From: Protula sp. h YS-2021
Taxonomy: Eukaryota; Annelida; Polychaeta; Sabellida; Serpulidae
Length of the DNA stretch: 64,000 bases
NCBI GenBank assembly: GCA_949752745.1
Contig: OX457031.1
Location: 45,324,269-45,388,268 of the forward strand
Direction of reading: 5' to 3'
The translations under genes were made by a program, and so were the position numbers. The notes beneath the pieces were generated by a model. It had not been told where the DNA came from and did not search any database. It saw only the letters and a list, made by a program, of their open reading frames with translations. Positions 42,100 to 56,951 of the stretch are shown in pieces. The number at the start of each line of letters is the position of its first letter. Within the stretch, counting starts at the first letter, position 1.

Positions 42100-45000
42100 A
42101 TAATTCAGTTATATGCATAGGTTGGGGAACACGATCATGTATACATTCCATCAGAAGTGTTAATCATACACCGTTCCTTGAGAATGCTATTAAAGTGAAT
42201 TTACAAGACTGATCCAAAGTGTTTCAAAGATTTCATTTAACAGTATCGATTTTGATAATGCTTGAGCTCAACTAATGTCATATGTGCAAGGCAAGACGTT
42301 ATTTTGTACAAAATAATAAATTTTAGAAAATTTGATAACTCCATTTCATTGACGGCATCCTTAATTATGAAGTAGTCCCATTGTATCAATCCGAGTTTTA
42401 CGACTGTGACGACCTCGCCATATATGGCAGATTGGGGAGATTTGAAACTTTTAAGGACACTTTTTTGGACCGTTTCAAGCACATAGTTGAAGAAAACACT
42501 GAGCAGAGGCGTTTCATATACAGAATGAATAACGCACGTTTCAATAAAAAACAGTACGAATCACTTCAGAAACGCATCCCTTAATCCTGTTTTTAAACCC
42601 AAAACCTACATTTCACTCACGTCCAGTGTACGACAAAGTGTCCGGAAGGATAAATTTAAATAGGCATCTGGTTAAATATACTGGGTTAACCCACCATGGC
42701 TACGACTGTAGACATCTTTCCCAGATCTGAACATCGGATCAAATACCACAGAGGTTGGAAAAGATCCCCAGAAGCTATCCTACTTTCTGAAATAACAGAA
42801 CGGCGCATACTCAAATTTAGTACAACCAGAGCCACTTACAAAGCCAGTGTTAAAAACTTTGAAGAGAGGGAAGTACAATCTTTTTTTTTTTACACTTTGC
42901 TTTTATTTCAAAAATAAGTTCCTAGTACAGTAGTATACATACTATAACAAGCAGCAAAAGTGTTTTTTTTTTGCTGCAAAATATTTCACAAGAGTTTCAT
43001 AGATTGTTACTATGTACTGCCCAGCTAACATAAAACACATTAAACATTATATAATTTCAAACATTCTTTTTTCTTTTTTTTTCTTCTTCTTTTTTTAAAT
43101 GAAGCAGTCTAAAGTCTCTAAGTTTTTTTGTTTCTGTGGTCCTTATGATACAACATCTTTTCAATTGTTACTGCATGCTTTAAATATTTTAAGAAACGGT
43201 AGAAATAAACCTCTGCATTGGCGTTTTTACATTTATGAATATACAACTTGGCTTGAAGGAGAACATAATCAAGAATGAATCTTACAGCTTCTATTGCCTT
43301 CCTTTTTTAGCAACCCTAGTATTTTTATTCTAATATTTAAGACAACCTGAGGAGAGTTCTCCAGAAAAGTTTTATTCAACCATTTTTCAAGGATTGCCCA
43401 AAAATGTTTTAAACTAAAGCATGTCGCAAAGGTGTGAATTAAATCTCGTATTTAATTACATTGTCTGCACATCTGTGATACAGATGCGTCAAATTTAGCA
43501 ACAATGTAATCAGAAGCATAATTTTTGTGTATAATTTTGTATCAAAATATGCTATTTTTGGTGTTTCTTGTTAGGTACTTGGGAAGTACAATCTTTGAAG
43601 TAAGGGAACTGAAGCATATTCTTAACGCACCCAGAACTTCGTTTACTTCGAATATGAGTGAGGTAAGCAGTGTTACCAACGGTGATTTAATACGTATGGC
43701 TGTTTAAAGCAAAGCGGTTAGATTTCCTTATACAACTACCGCTTATGAAAAAGCCACGGTTGGCCGTCGATCATTTTCTCAATTAAATTGAAAGGGCTTT
43801 ACAATCATTTGAAGACTCTCTATTGAATGGAATAATTGATTTTAATATTATACATATCAAAACTCTGACGATATACTCCTTAACGATTACATACATTGGA
43901 GAAGTCTCCACACCAGGTGAATGTACCTGGACGAAACTTAAGCTGGACGGACCTTAACCTGGGCGAACCTTAAAATAAAAGTGTCATGTTTCCGGTGTAA
44001 TTCTTAAACTTGAAAGCTTCTTGTAAACACATTGTAAATCAGACTGTTTATTGAGAAATGCAAACACTTCGAAAACCGGCCGCCATTCTAAATTTTATCT
44101 AGGTAGAAAGGGACGGAGTTTGGAAGGGTGCAGAGCAGGGGCGCTGCCAGTCTTACTTAAGGTGAGGCACTATTTTAAAAGAATTATTAAATTTTTGCCC
44201 AATAAAAAACGAGGAGTAAGGGGTTAATTTAGGAGGTCCGATGCGGTCGTTGAGGAATTCCAATTTCGTTAACAGGGGGCACTTTCTATTCAGCCCTCCG
44301 TGTATCCTTAAGAAGTGTGGTTCTTTTAGCACTGCACTTGCGTCGAAGAAAAAGAGGTTCCAATATTATGCACACTCACTTCTTAATGTACGTCTGTCTA
44401 GTTTGTGTTATTTATTCGCTTCAAAGCTGTGCATGTTCTCACAAATTTGTGAGATTTATAAGAAATCTGTGAAATTTATAAGAATATTGACGCAGCGTTA
44501 AAAAGAACTGTTTCTTTAGTTTGGCACCCCACATTTAGGGTCCTTTTTAAAAAGTTATGGACACACCTGATAACCAGTTTTTACGTGAGTGTTCCCCTCT
44601 GCAGGAATTTTTTGTGCGAGTGATATTTTGGACGGTAACTGCCCTCTCCACCTTCCATCTCTGCCGGGACCTGTTCCCAGAAAAAAAAACACAAATCCCT
44701 TATCTTAACCAAGGGGACAGGGGTTTCTCATATACAAATTTGTTACCATGCAAACAGAAATTTGAAGTGAGGAGTTCGCATCTGTGACAGTTTTGGGTCC
44801 TCTTTTTTTTTTTTTTTTTGTTGAAGAGAGGGAGTGAAATGGCACTCGGACAGCGGCTGGTCCTTGAATAACCTCACTCCTTCTCCGCTTTTTTGACAAG
44901 AGGTAAAAGAAATGCTATCAAGTGCCCCCGTGTTAGGTATAAGCCAATGTGTCGCTGGCAAAGGCTATTGACGAGACCGTTTTTGCTTTGCGCAACGAAG

Positions 45001-45105
45001 GTTGCCAAGCAACGCACGGACGGGGTCACAGTGCAAGGGAGTACTTAAGAAGTAAAAGTAGTTTATTTCTGCTTTCTTGGCTATCAAAGCAATGATTAGG
45101 CGTAT
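42100..45105. other. no gene recognised
   Basis: Several modest open frames (42381-42584, 42696-42917, 44241-44501) have no recognisable family. T-rich tracts lie at 42880-42890, 42960-42975 and 43070-43100. I cannot exclude a degraded gene around 42380-42900. Confidence 0.3.
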
Positions 45106-45110
45106 TTTTG

Positions 45111-45272
45111 ATTATAATAGCGATAGGCCATGGGGTTGGTGTGCTTTGAATTGGATTCGGACACTCGTGGGAGACCAATGAACTCAGTGCTGCGCGGTTC
45201 GTTCACAGTCCTCCTACTCGTGTCCGAATCTAATAAAAGCACTCAGTCCCATGATCTATCCCTTTAATAGCA
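45111..45272. mobile_element. short foldback (palindromic) element
   Basis: About 162 bp. The left arm, ATTATAATAGCGATAGG...GGATTCGGACACTCGTGGGAG, pairs imperfectly over about 60 bp with the right arm CTCCTACTCGTGTCCGAATC...GATCTATCCCTTTAATAG. The loop is about 30 bp. No coding capacity. Confidence 0.7.
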
Positions 45273-45274
45273 AG

Positions 45275-46075
45275 GGGCTCACTTTCCACATAAGAGGCCT
45301 GTGAAATCTACCCACCTTGTTTCAAATGATGTATGACTTCATTGAATTATTTGCTGTTTGCCTGGATATAATCTAGGACCAATACGGTAAAAGTACATTG
45401 CCAAAAAAGTGTTTCCTCTTTTCATGATAAGTCATAAAATATCGTTTTGCGCTTGACTTTATATTTCCTGTGTATTTTAACTGTGTTGTTGTTGATGTTG
45501 CAGTTGTTGTTGATGATGATTTTCAGTGGTTCAAATCGTTTCTTTTAATTCCCATAATAATTCGTAACGGAACTGTCTGAATCTCGTGATAATTAATATA
45601 TTTCTGTGACAGCCGTCACTGAGTCTCAAGCTGCCGTCTCCGGTCTCGTGTGATTTAGCTTCTAACTCTTCTGCAGTTGCACTTCCGTTGTAACCGAGTA
45701 GATTTATTAGGTTCAATAATCATTGTATAAACGCCGAGATATAATTATGATTAGATGCTAAGATTCCATTAATAATGGAAAACAATCCTGTCTTTATCCG
45801 TCGTTAAAGGGAGTCAAGGTAAATTTCAATTAGATATTTAGCTGATAATGTCTTTAATTTGTATTTAGGTATTATAGAATAGAAATAACTTATAGACAAC
45901 TGGTAAGCCTGGTTGTTCCCGTATCTCTTGCACGAGCTGGTTTCTGCCCAGTAAACATTATGAAGCCAACAACGTCGATTTGAGGTTGCGATATCAGTTC
46001 GACCAAATCGCAAAATTAAATCTGGTTATAATGTGGTTGTGATTGGTTGTGGCTAAACTAACAGGTCTATTCAAC
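45275..46075. other. no gene recognised
   Basis: No supported feature. A GTTGTTGTTGATG microsatellite-like block is near 45483-45520. Confidence 0.35.
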
Positions 46076-46079
46076 GTAG

Positions 46080-46425
46080 TGTGTAAGCTGAGACCATAAT
46101 GCTTTTTCAGACGTCTAATAAGCGACTTTTACTCAACATTGAGAAGACGTTGGATAGGCGATGTTGTTTGGACGTTGATTTTGGTAACGGCGAAACGCCA
46201 ACTTTCTCCGACGACAACGTCTTTGGTGCAACGTTGAACAGACGTTAGAAAATCAACGTTGTATAGACTTTAGGAAATCAACGTTGTATAGATGTCGGGA
46301 TCACAACCAAACGACAAGTTATTTCTCACCGGAAAGGGAAGCCATAAGAGATCACTTAACGTTGATCCGACGTCGGGTTGCGACCTCTATCCAACTTTGT
46401 CTAACGTCGCAACATTTAGCGGGTA
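46080..46425. repeat. CAACGTTGTATAGACGT repeat block
   Basis: Repeated short motifs AACGTTG, CAACGTTGTATAGA(C/T) and GACGT(T/C)(G/A)G occur at 20-30-bp spacing. A related fragment (TAGACGTTGTATAGACGTCG) is at 53882-53935, so this is a dispersed family. Class unknown. Confidence 0.6.
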
Positions 46426-46429
46426 ATTA

Positions 46430-47045
46430 TATGTCTCCCCCTAAGGGAGACATATATAGCATTTGGTGTGTCCGTCCGTCCGTCTGTCCGTCCGTCCGTC
46501 CGTGCCCACAATGATTATGCTATGTTGTGGATTTTCGGTACATCCGTCACTTATGTGGTTTTTCTTCCTTATGTGGTGGTTCTTATGAGGTAGCCACATA
46601 AGCACCCATTGAGCACAAAACAAACCACATAAGGGAGTCCGTCAAAGTCCGTTGATCAACTGTCCTGTAACACCATCTGTTGGAAAATAATGGAACTATA
46701 AAGCTAATTTCTAAAGCAAATAAGGAGAGCAGCATTTGTTTAAATCCCGCTGTGGGGTGGGGAGAATCTTAAGAATACACCCACTGCGAACAATGTTTGT
46801 ATTTTGGGGGATTTTTCTAAGAATAAACTTCAAAGTGCGTTTCCTCCTACAGTTTTTATCCGATTTCATTTATTTTTGGTATCTAGTACGACGCAGTCCT
46901 AGATGGCTCGGGCATACGGCTTGTGCTTTTTGACTCGATCTTGAATTTGGATTTTAGGGGAAATTTTTGAAGAAAATACCTCAAAATGAATCTTATCCTA
47001 CAGTTTTATCCGTTTATTTACCTTGTGTTAATGTGTGGTTATTAT
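46430..47045. repeat. palindrome, CCGT repeat and CCACATAAG inverted repeats (left flank of satellite)
   Basis: A perfect palindrome ATGTCTCCC-CCTAA-GGGAGACAT opens the block, then a (CCGT)n tract at about 46470-46502, then several CTTATGTGG/CCACATAAG inverted repeats (46550-46640). Very similar parts flank the right side of the 51-bp satellite (48828-48985). Confidence 0.6.
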
Positions 47046-47049
47046 TTAA

Positions 47050-48690
47050 ACATGCACACTGGTCCGAAATATGAACCGCGCATCGACACAATTTAAGTTA
47101 ACATGCGCCGTGATCCGAAATGTGAACCGCGCATCAGCGCAAGTTAAACATGCGCACTGGTTCCAAATGCGAACCGCGCATTAACGCAAGTGAAATAAAC
47201 ATGCGCACTGGTCCGAAATGCGAACCGGGCATCAACGCAAGTTAAATAAACATGTGCACTGGTCTAAAATAAGACACGCGCATCAACGCAAGCTGAATAA
47301 ACATGCGGAGTTGTCCGAAATGTGAAACACGCACCAACGGAAGCTGAATAAACATGCTCACTGGTTCGAAATGCGCAACCGGACATGGACGCAAGGCAAA
47401 TAAACATGCGCACTGGTTCGAAATGCAAACCGCGCATCGACGCAAGTTAAATAAATATGTGCACTGGTCCGAACAAAGAACCACGCATCGATGCAAGTTA
47501 AGTAATCATGCGCTCTGGTCCGAAATGTGAACCGCGCATCAACGCAAGTTAAATAAACATGCGCACTAGTCCGAAATGCGAACCGGGCATCAACTGAAGT
47601 TAAATAAACATGCGCAGATTTCCAAAATGTGAATCACGCACCAACGCACGCGAAATGAACATGCGCACTAGTCCGAAATGCGATATGCTCATCAGCGAAG
47701 TTGAATAAACATGCGCACTAGTCCAAAATGTGAACCGGGCATGGACGCAAGTGAAATAAACATGTGCACTGCTTCGAAATGCGAACCGCGCATCGACGCG
47801 AGTTTTATAAATATGCGCACTGGTCCGAAATTTGAACCGCGCATCAGTGCACATTAACCAAACATGGGCACTCGTCCAAAATGTGAACCGCGCATCGATG
47901 CAAGTTAAATAAACATGCGCATTTGTCTAAAATAAGAACCGTGCATCAACGCAAATAAAAGAAACATGCGCACTGGTCCAAAATGTGAATCTCGCATCAA
48001 CGCAAGCTAAACAAACCTGCGCACCAGTCCGAAATGCGAACCGCGCATCGACGCCAGATAAATAAACATGCGCACTGGTCCGACAAAAGAACCATGCAAC
48101 GACGCAAGTTGAATAGACATGCGCAGTTTCCGAAATAAGCACCACGCATTAACGCACGTTAAATATATGCACTGGTCGGAAAAAACCACGCATCGACGCA
48201 AGTTATGTAATCATGCGCACTGGTCCGAATTGTGAACCGCGCATCAACATAAGTTGCATAAACATGCGCAGTGGTCCGAAATGCGAACCGGGCATCGACG
48301 CAAGTTAAATGAACATGCGAACTGGTTCGAAATGCGAACCACGCTTTGACGCAAGTTGAATAGATATGCGCAGTGGTCCGAAATACAAACCGCGCATCAG
48401 TGCACGTTAACCAAACATGCTCGCTGGTCCGAAACGTGAACCGCACATCGACGCAAGTTAAGTTGACATGCGCCGTGATCCGAAATGTGAACCACGCATC
48501 AACGCAAGTTAAAAAAATATGCGCAGTTTTTCCAAAGGCGAACCACGCATTAACGCAAGTTAAATAAACATGCGCACTGGTCTAAAATAAGCACCATACA
48601 TTAACGCAAGTTAAACTAACATGCGCACTGGTCTAAAATAAGCACCACGCAACAACGCAAGTTGAATAAATATGCGCAGTTGTGACAGAT
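47050..48690. repeat. 51-bp satellite array
   Basis: About 32 diverged units of CATGCGCACTGGTCCGAAAT-GCGAACCGCGCATCAACGCAAG-TTAAATAAA. Unit length is about 47-51 bp. Because 51 is divisible by 3, repetitive frames stay open on both strands and mimic coding sequence. Confidence 0.95.
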
Positions 48691-48827
48691 AAGTTGTAAA
48701 ATATCTTTATACAGTAAAGTGCCACATATATAATTCCGTTTATTTACAAATGACACACACAAAGCTTAAACATTATTGACATTGACATGACGCCTGCTGG
48801 GAACCACACAAGGGCACGGGCAAATAT

Positions 48828-48990
48828 AAACCACCACATAAGTATTTTTTATTCTCAAATAATCTTGTCCGTGACCTACCACTTAAATGCATTTCAGGCA
48901 TATCAAATGCTACCACATAATGCAGCCACCACATAAGATACCTCTCGTTGGCCCGTCCGTCCGTCCGTCTGTCCGCAGTGAGTTCTTATG
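48828..48990. repeat. CCACATAAG and CCGT block (right flank of satellite)
   Basis: CCACATAAG occurs near 48832 and 48930, with ACCACATAAT between them, followed by a (CCGT)n tract at about 48955-48975. It mirrors the block at 46470-46640. Confidence 0.6.
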
Positions 48991-48994
48991 AAAT

Positions 48995-49965
48995 TAATGA
49001 GTCGATTTTTCTCAAAACATACATACGTTTTGGGGTACATGTCTAGATGATGCCCGTGTTTTTTTTTTCGTTTCCTCAAAAAAATTATTTTTGGCAAATT
49101 TTTGAACATAGGGGGGGGGGGGGGGGGGGGGTTTCGCGCATTTTTTTCACTTTGGCAGGCTATATCTCCAAAACAGTTTGTTGGATAAAGTTGAAACGTG
49201 GCAAGAACAACACACATATAGTGCAAATGTTAACTGCGAAGTTTTTCTTCATTTTCGCTAAAAATGTATTTTTGGCAAATTTTTTAATTTTTGAATTTGA
49301 ACTTTTTTTGGCCATATTGTTGCGATATCTCCAAAACGGTTTGTTAGATTAGGCTGAAACTTGGCAAGAACAACACACATATAGTGCAAATGTTTACTGC
49401 GAAGTTTGTTTTCATTTTTGCTGAAAATGTATTTTTGGCGAATTTTTAAATTTTTCATTTTTAACTTTTTTGGCCATATTGTTGCGATATCTCCAAAACG
49501 GTTTGTTGGATTAGGCTGAAACTTGGCAAGAACAACACACATATAGTGCAAATGTTTACTGCGAAGTTTGTCTTTATTTCCGATGAAAATGTATTTTTGG
49601 CGAATTTTTAAATTTTTCATTTTTAACTTTTTTGGCCATATTGTTACGATATCTCCGAAACGGTTTGTTGGATTAGGCTGAAACGTAGCAAGAAGAACCC
49701 ACCTATAGTGCAAATGTTTAATACGAAGTTTTTTTTCATTTTCTTTGAAAATGTATTTTTGGCGATTTTTTTAATTTTTGAATTTTTACTTTTTGAGCCA
49801 TATTGTTGCGATATCTCCGAAACAGTTTGTTCCATTAGGCCGAAACATGGCAAGAAGAACCCATATGTAGTGGAAATGTTTACTGTGAAGTTTTTCTTCA
49901 TTCGTTTTCTGTAAAAATGTATTTTTGGCGATTTTTTTCAATTTTTGGGCTCGCCAATGTTGCAT
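48995..49965. repeat. 162-bp tandem repeat, about six units
   Basis: The landmark TGCGATATCTCC(A/G)AAACGG recurs at 49159, 49321, 49483, 49645 and 49807, exactly 162 bp apart. Each unit continues TTAGGCTGAAAC(T/G)TGGCAAGAA, ACACATATAGTGCAAATGTTT and AAAATGTATTTTTGGCGA. The period is divisible by 3, so a 54-residue motif repeats in an open frame on the minus strand. I regard that frame as non-coding. Confidence 0.95.
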
Positions 49966-50882
49966 TTTAAGCAGGGATTTTTTCCACGTGACTGATTGGG
50001 GGGCGGGGGAGACATATCCGTTTTTGTTTTAACAAAAACACTGGCCAATCTAGTTGTTTTCCTTGATTGCTTATTGTGTTAGATACAAGTGGATTCCTCA
50101 GTTTACTGCATTGTTTTTTTTCTATTTGTTTGTTTGTTTGTTTTTTTTTTGTTGTTGTTGTTGTTGTTCTTTTTTATGCGTTTGATTGTTCCCGTGGTAC
50201 TCATCGAAGCAAGTTGCTATCACAGTACTCCGGTATATATCAAATGTTGAGGATCAGTTTGCTGTCTGACTTTCTATTGGAGACCCAGGTTACCTCGTTA
50301 AAAGTTTATTGGGGAAATATCATGCACTTTTGTTGTTGCTGCTGCTGATGGTGTTGTTTTTGATATTGTTATTGTTTTGTTGCTGTTGTTGTCATTGTTG
50401 CTATTGTTGTTGTACACACACGTGCGTACAAACTGTCAGCACATACACAGGCGTTCATGCATACACACACACATACTACGCACATGCGCACAAGCCGGAG
50501 AATCACAAGCCGATTGCGTGCATATCTGAGCCACAGTTAATCCATGCATCACTGTCTCCGCTTCATTGTCCCTGGAGGAAGGTTTTCCTATCATTTATCA
50601 CATTTTCCATTTTTTTATACTACATGCCCTAAAAAGCCAGAAAGCGGTCCAATTAAACTGCAATTAAATGTGATTTTGTTGTGCCATAGTTTACTCAATA
50701 AAATACAGCCGTTCATGGGCTGACACACATAGAACAGTCAGTGCGGATGTAGCTGGTTTTTTAATGCGAGTAACAGGATCGGTTACAAATCAGTAGCCTG
50801 ATAATTCTGTGTTCATAATGGCAGGATTTCAAAAATGTACACATGACTTCTGTTGCGCATACATTGCACACTAAACTAAGCG
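49966..50882. other. low-complexity stretch upstream of the PAN-lectin gene
   Basis: Holds GGGGGAGACATAT (49991-50003, echoing the 46430 palindrome), a GTT-rich tract at 50150-50170 and 50330-50415, and a CA-rich tract near 50412-50480. No promoter element for the downstream gene could be fixed. Confidence 0.4.
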
Positions 50883-54705
<3,823 letters not shown>

Positions 54706-54769
54706 GTAAGGCTGGAGGACAACGAAAAAGACCAAATAAACAGATACTGGCGTGTCTGTACTAATTTTT

Positions 54770-54855
54770 TGTGGTAGTCTCAAGGTGCCGGGTTCGAATC
54801 CAGGTTTGGTGGTAAGCTGGGGATTGACATCTGCCCAATTGCCGTAATTGTGCGA
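54770..54855 (+). repeat. tRNA-SINE fragment (B box)
   Basis: Contains a perfect B-box core (GGTTCGAATCC) in CAAGGTGCCGGGTTCGAATC, followed by GGTTTGGTGGTAAGC. The layout after the B box matches the minus-strand SINE at 5920-6050. The A box is missing. Confidence 0.55.
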
Positions 54856-54899
54856 ACGCAATGGTTTACATCATCACAGAATTCAAGTAGGGGGGAAAT

Positions 54900-55155
54900 G
54901 AGAGAATCAGACCAGGAAGTGACGTCATACTGTCTGGACCGGAAGTGACGTCATAGCGTCTGGACCGGAAGTGTTGTCTGGACCGGAAGTGTTGTCTGGA
55001 CCGGAAGTGACATCATAGCGTCTGGACCGGAAGTGTTGTCTGGACCGGAAGTGTTGTCTGGACCGGAAGTGACGTCATAGCGTCTGGACCGGAAGTGTTG
55101 TCTGGACCGGAAGTGTTGTCTGGACCGGAAGTGCTGTCTGGACCGGAAGTGAGGT
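54900..55155. repeat. ~21-bp minisatellite GTCTGGACCGGAAGTGTT
   Basis: About eleven units alternate between GTCTGGACCGGAAGTGTT and a longer form with GACGTCATAGC. Confidence 0.95.
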
Positions 55156-55194
55156 CACGATAAGCGTTAGGATAGGCGCGACCATCCATGACGT

Positions 55195-55275
55195 CATAAT
55201 GAGGTGATAATGAGGTCATACTGAGGTCATACTGAGGTCATACTGAGGTCATAATGAGGTCATAATGAGGTCATG
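55195..55275. repeat. 12-13-bp repeat GAGGTCATA(C/A)T
   Basis: About six tandem GAGGTCAT(A)(C/A)T units following the GTCTGGACC minisatellite. Confidence 0.9.
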
Positions 55276-55377
55276 CTGTGTGGCGGCTTCCTAGGGTTTC
55301 AGTCGATGATCGTCGAAGTCAATGAAGTCAAGCTTTCATTTCCGAAGTCAATCGACAACAGACCCTAAAAAGTGATG

Positions 55378-55672
55378 ACCCCCCCCCCCCCCCCTCGAAA
55401 TTGTGATTTTTGCATATTTATCCGTTTCAGACGATTCTGAACATTTTTCATTTTTTTGGGTCGACCGACCCCCCCCCCCCTCGAAATTGTGATTTTTGCA
55501 TATTTATCCGTTTCAGACGATTCTGAACATTTTTCATTTTTTTGGGTCGACCGACCCCCCCCCCCCCCCAGGCGGCAGTCGGGACTGACCCCCCCCCTCC
55601 CCTCAGGACATACTATGGACCGACCCCCCCCCAGGACATACTATGGACCGACCCCCCCCCCCCCCCCTAGGC
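55378..55672. repeat. C-run minisatellite, same family as 39.77-40.26 kb
   Basis: Two copies of CATATTTATCCGTTTCAGAC-GATTCTGAACATTTTT, each next to 10-16-base C runs, then AGGACATACTATGGACCGAC repeats with further C runs. It lies just upstream of the polymerase promoter of the virus-like element. Whether it is inside that element or flanks it is unclear. Confidence 0.85.
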
Positions 55673-55688
55673 GAGCAACATTCTGTCA

Positions 55689-55722
55689 AGTCAGCTTCAG
55701 TTCCATCAGAGGGGTATATAAG
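55689..55722 (+). promoter_or_regulatory. TATA promoter P1 of the polymerase unit
   Basis: TATATAAG at 55715-55722, with a half bZIP/Maf site (AGTCAGC, 55689-55695) just upstream. A start site is expected near 55745-55750, about 55 bp before the candidate ATG at 55805. Confidence 0.6.
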
Positions 55723-55804
55723 GGATGAGCATACAGCAGTGACAGTCATTTCAGTAAGTGGAGCAAGAGTTACACACTACAATTGAATCACATCAGATCC
55801 AGGG

Positions 55805-55829
55805 ATGGCATCCAGTGACAACTATTTCG
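55805..55829 (+). CDS. candidate 5' coding exon of the polymerase
   Basis: ATG followed by 22 bases to a strong donor TTTCG|GTAAGT, phase 1. The acceptor TTCATTTCAG at 56937 is also phase 1 in the polymerase frame, so a 1108-bp intron would add only a few residues and move transcription to P1. This is inference from splice signals alone. Confidence 0.45.
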
Positions 55830-55862
55830 GTAAGTGTTTTTTGAAACTTTATAAATAAAAAG

Positions 55863-56305
55863 TGAACTTTAGTTATTTGCAAACAAACTTTGTAAACAAA
55901 CTTTGTAAACAAACTTTGTAAACAAACTTTAGTTATTTGCATAATTGAAACTTTGTAAACAAACTGTGTAAACAAACTTTAGTTATTTGCATAATTGAAA
56001 CTTTGTAAACAAACTTTGTAAACAAACTGTGTAAACAAACTTTATAAATAAAATTTGTAAACAAACTTTGTAAACAAACTTTATAAACAAAATTTGTAAA
56101 CAAAATTTGTAAACAAACTTTGTAAACAATCTTTATAAACAAAATTTGTAAACAAACTTTATAAACAAAATTTGTAAGCAAACTTTGTAAACAAACTTGA
56201 CTTATTTACATAATTGAAAATTTGTAAACAAACTTTGTAAACAAACTTTGTAAACAAACTTTGTAAACAAACTTTGGTTATTTGCTTAATTGAAACTTTG
56301 TAAAA
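55863..56305. repeat. 13-bp array AAACTTTGTAAAC with forkhead-like cores
   Basis: Roughly 30 units of AAACTTTGTAAAC or variants. About 20 contain GTAAACA(A), the core bound by forkhead (FOX) proteins in animals. Interspersed AGTTATTTGCATAATTGAAA blocks make a higher-order pattern. It lies inside the candidate 5' intron of the polymerase. A related TTTGTAAATA array sits at the other end of the unit (62090-62225). Confidence 0.85.
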
Positions 56306-56640
56306 CAATACCTTTCATTATACTTGGTCGATTTATATGAAAATTTCACTGTTTGATTCAGTTTTATGAAAACTTTTGTTATAAAGTAGTCATAGGCTAT
56401 TTGCGCAGCTTGCTGTATGCATTTTTACCGCCATTTTAACTTAAAAGTGACATAACTTTTGTTATACTTAACCAATTTGTATGAAAATTTCACCATTTGA
56501 TTCAGTTTTATGTAAAGTTTTAACATGATCATAGGCTATTTGCGCAGCTAGCTGTATGCATTTTTACCGCCATTTTAACTTAAAATTGTGATAACTTTCG
56601 TTATAGTTGACTGAAAATTTCACCATTACAGTGCTTCTTC
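56306..56640. repeat. ~139-bp tandem repeat
   Basis: Just over two units. GCTGTATGCATTTTTACCGC begins at 56412 and 56551, with AATTTCACCATTTGATTCAG upstream of each. Followed by a possible small exon (56631-56719) with an ATTACAG acceptor and a GTAAGT donor. Confidence 0.75.
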
Positions 56641-56752
56641 GCGGATGAATACCATTTGGCAGACCATTTAACTTCACCGCTAGATGTCTCTGCTGTGCAG
56701 CAGTACAACTTCACAACTGTAAGTGAGACATTCATATACACAAGTAAAATTC

Positions 56753-56765
56753 TGCTGAGTCAGCA
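56753..56765. promoter_or_regulatory. perfect Maf/AP-1 palindrome (T-MARE)
   Basis: TGCTGAGTCAGCA, the full 13-bp palindrome recognised by Maf-family and related bZIP factors, 132 bp upstream of the TATAAAAG box at 56897. A weaker TGCTGAGTTA copy lies near 56869. Confidence 0.6.
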
Positions 56766-56896
56766 TTTTTGAACAATTTTTGAACAAGTTACACACCATA
56801 TTTTGATTACATGGAAGTAGAATAAAAGCATGAGTGAAACATGTCAACTAGTCAACTAGTGATACATTCTGCTGAGTTAACACACCATTGAAGTGG

Positions 56897-56904
56897 TATA
56901 AAAG
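56897..56904 (+). promoter_or_regulatory. TATA promoter P2 of the polymerase
   Basis: TATAAAAG, 48 bp upstream of ATG 56952. A diverged duplicate of the surrounding block (AATAAAAGCATGAGTGAAAC) lies about 80 bp upstream. It offers an intronless route to the polymerase start. Confidence 0.55.
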
Positions 56905-56951
56905 GAAGAGTGAAACGTATATTTTACTTCATTTCAGTTCTAGCAACAACG

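Noticed and set aside
42381..42917. Possible protein-coding exons after the Harbinger MITE
   Set aside because: Composition looks mildly coding, but no domain or phase-compatible splice sites could be found.
47050..48690. CRISPR-like regular repeat array
   Set aside because: Units are contiguous without unique spacers, diverged along their full length, and in an animal genome; it is a satellite.
56910..56951. Polymerase start at 56910
   Set aside because: That codon is GTG and lies before a likely splice acceptor; the first ATG is 56952.
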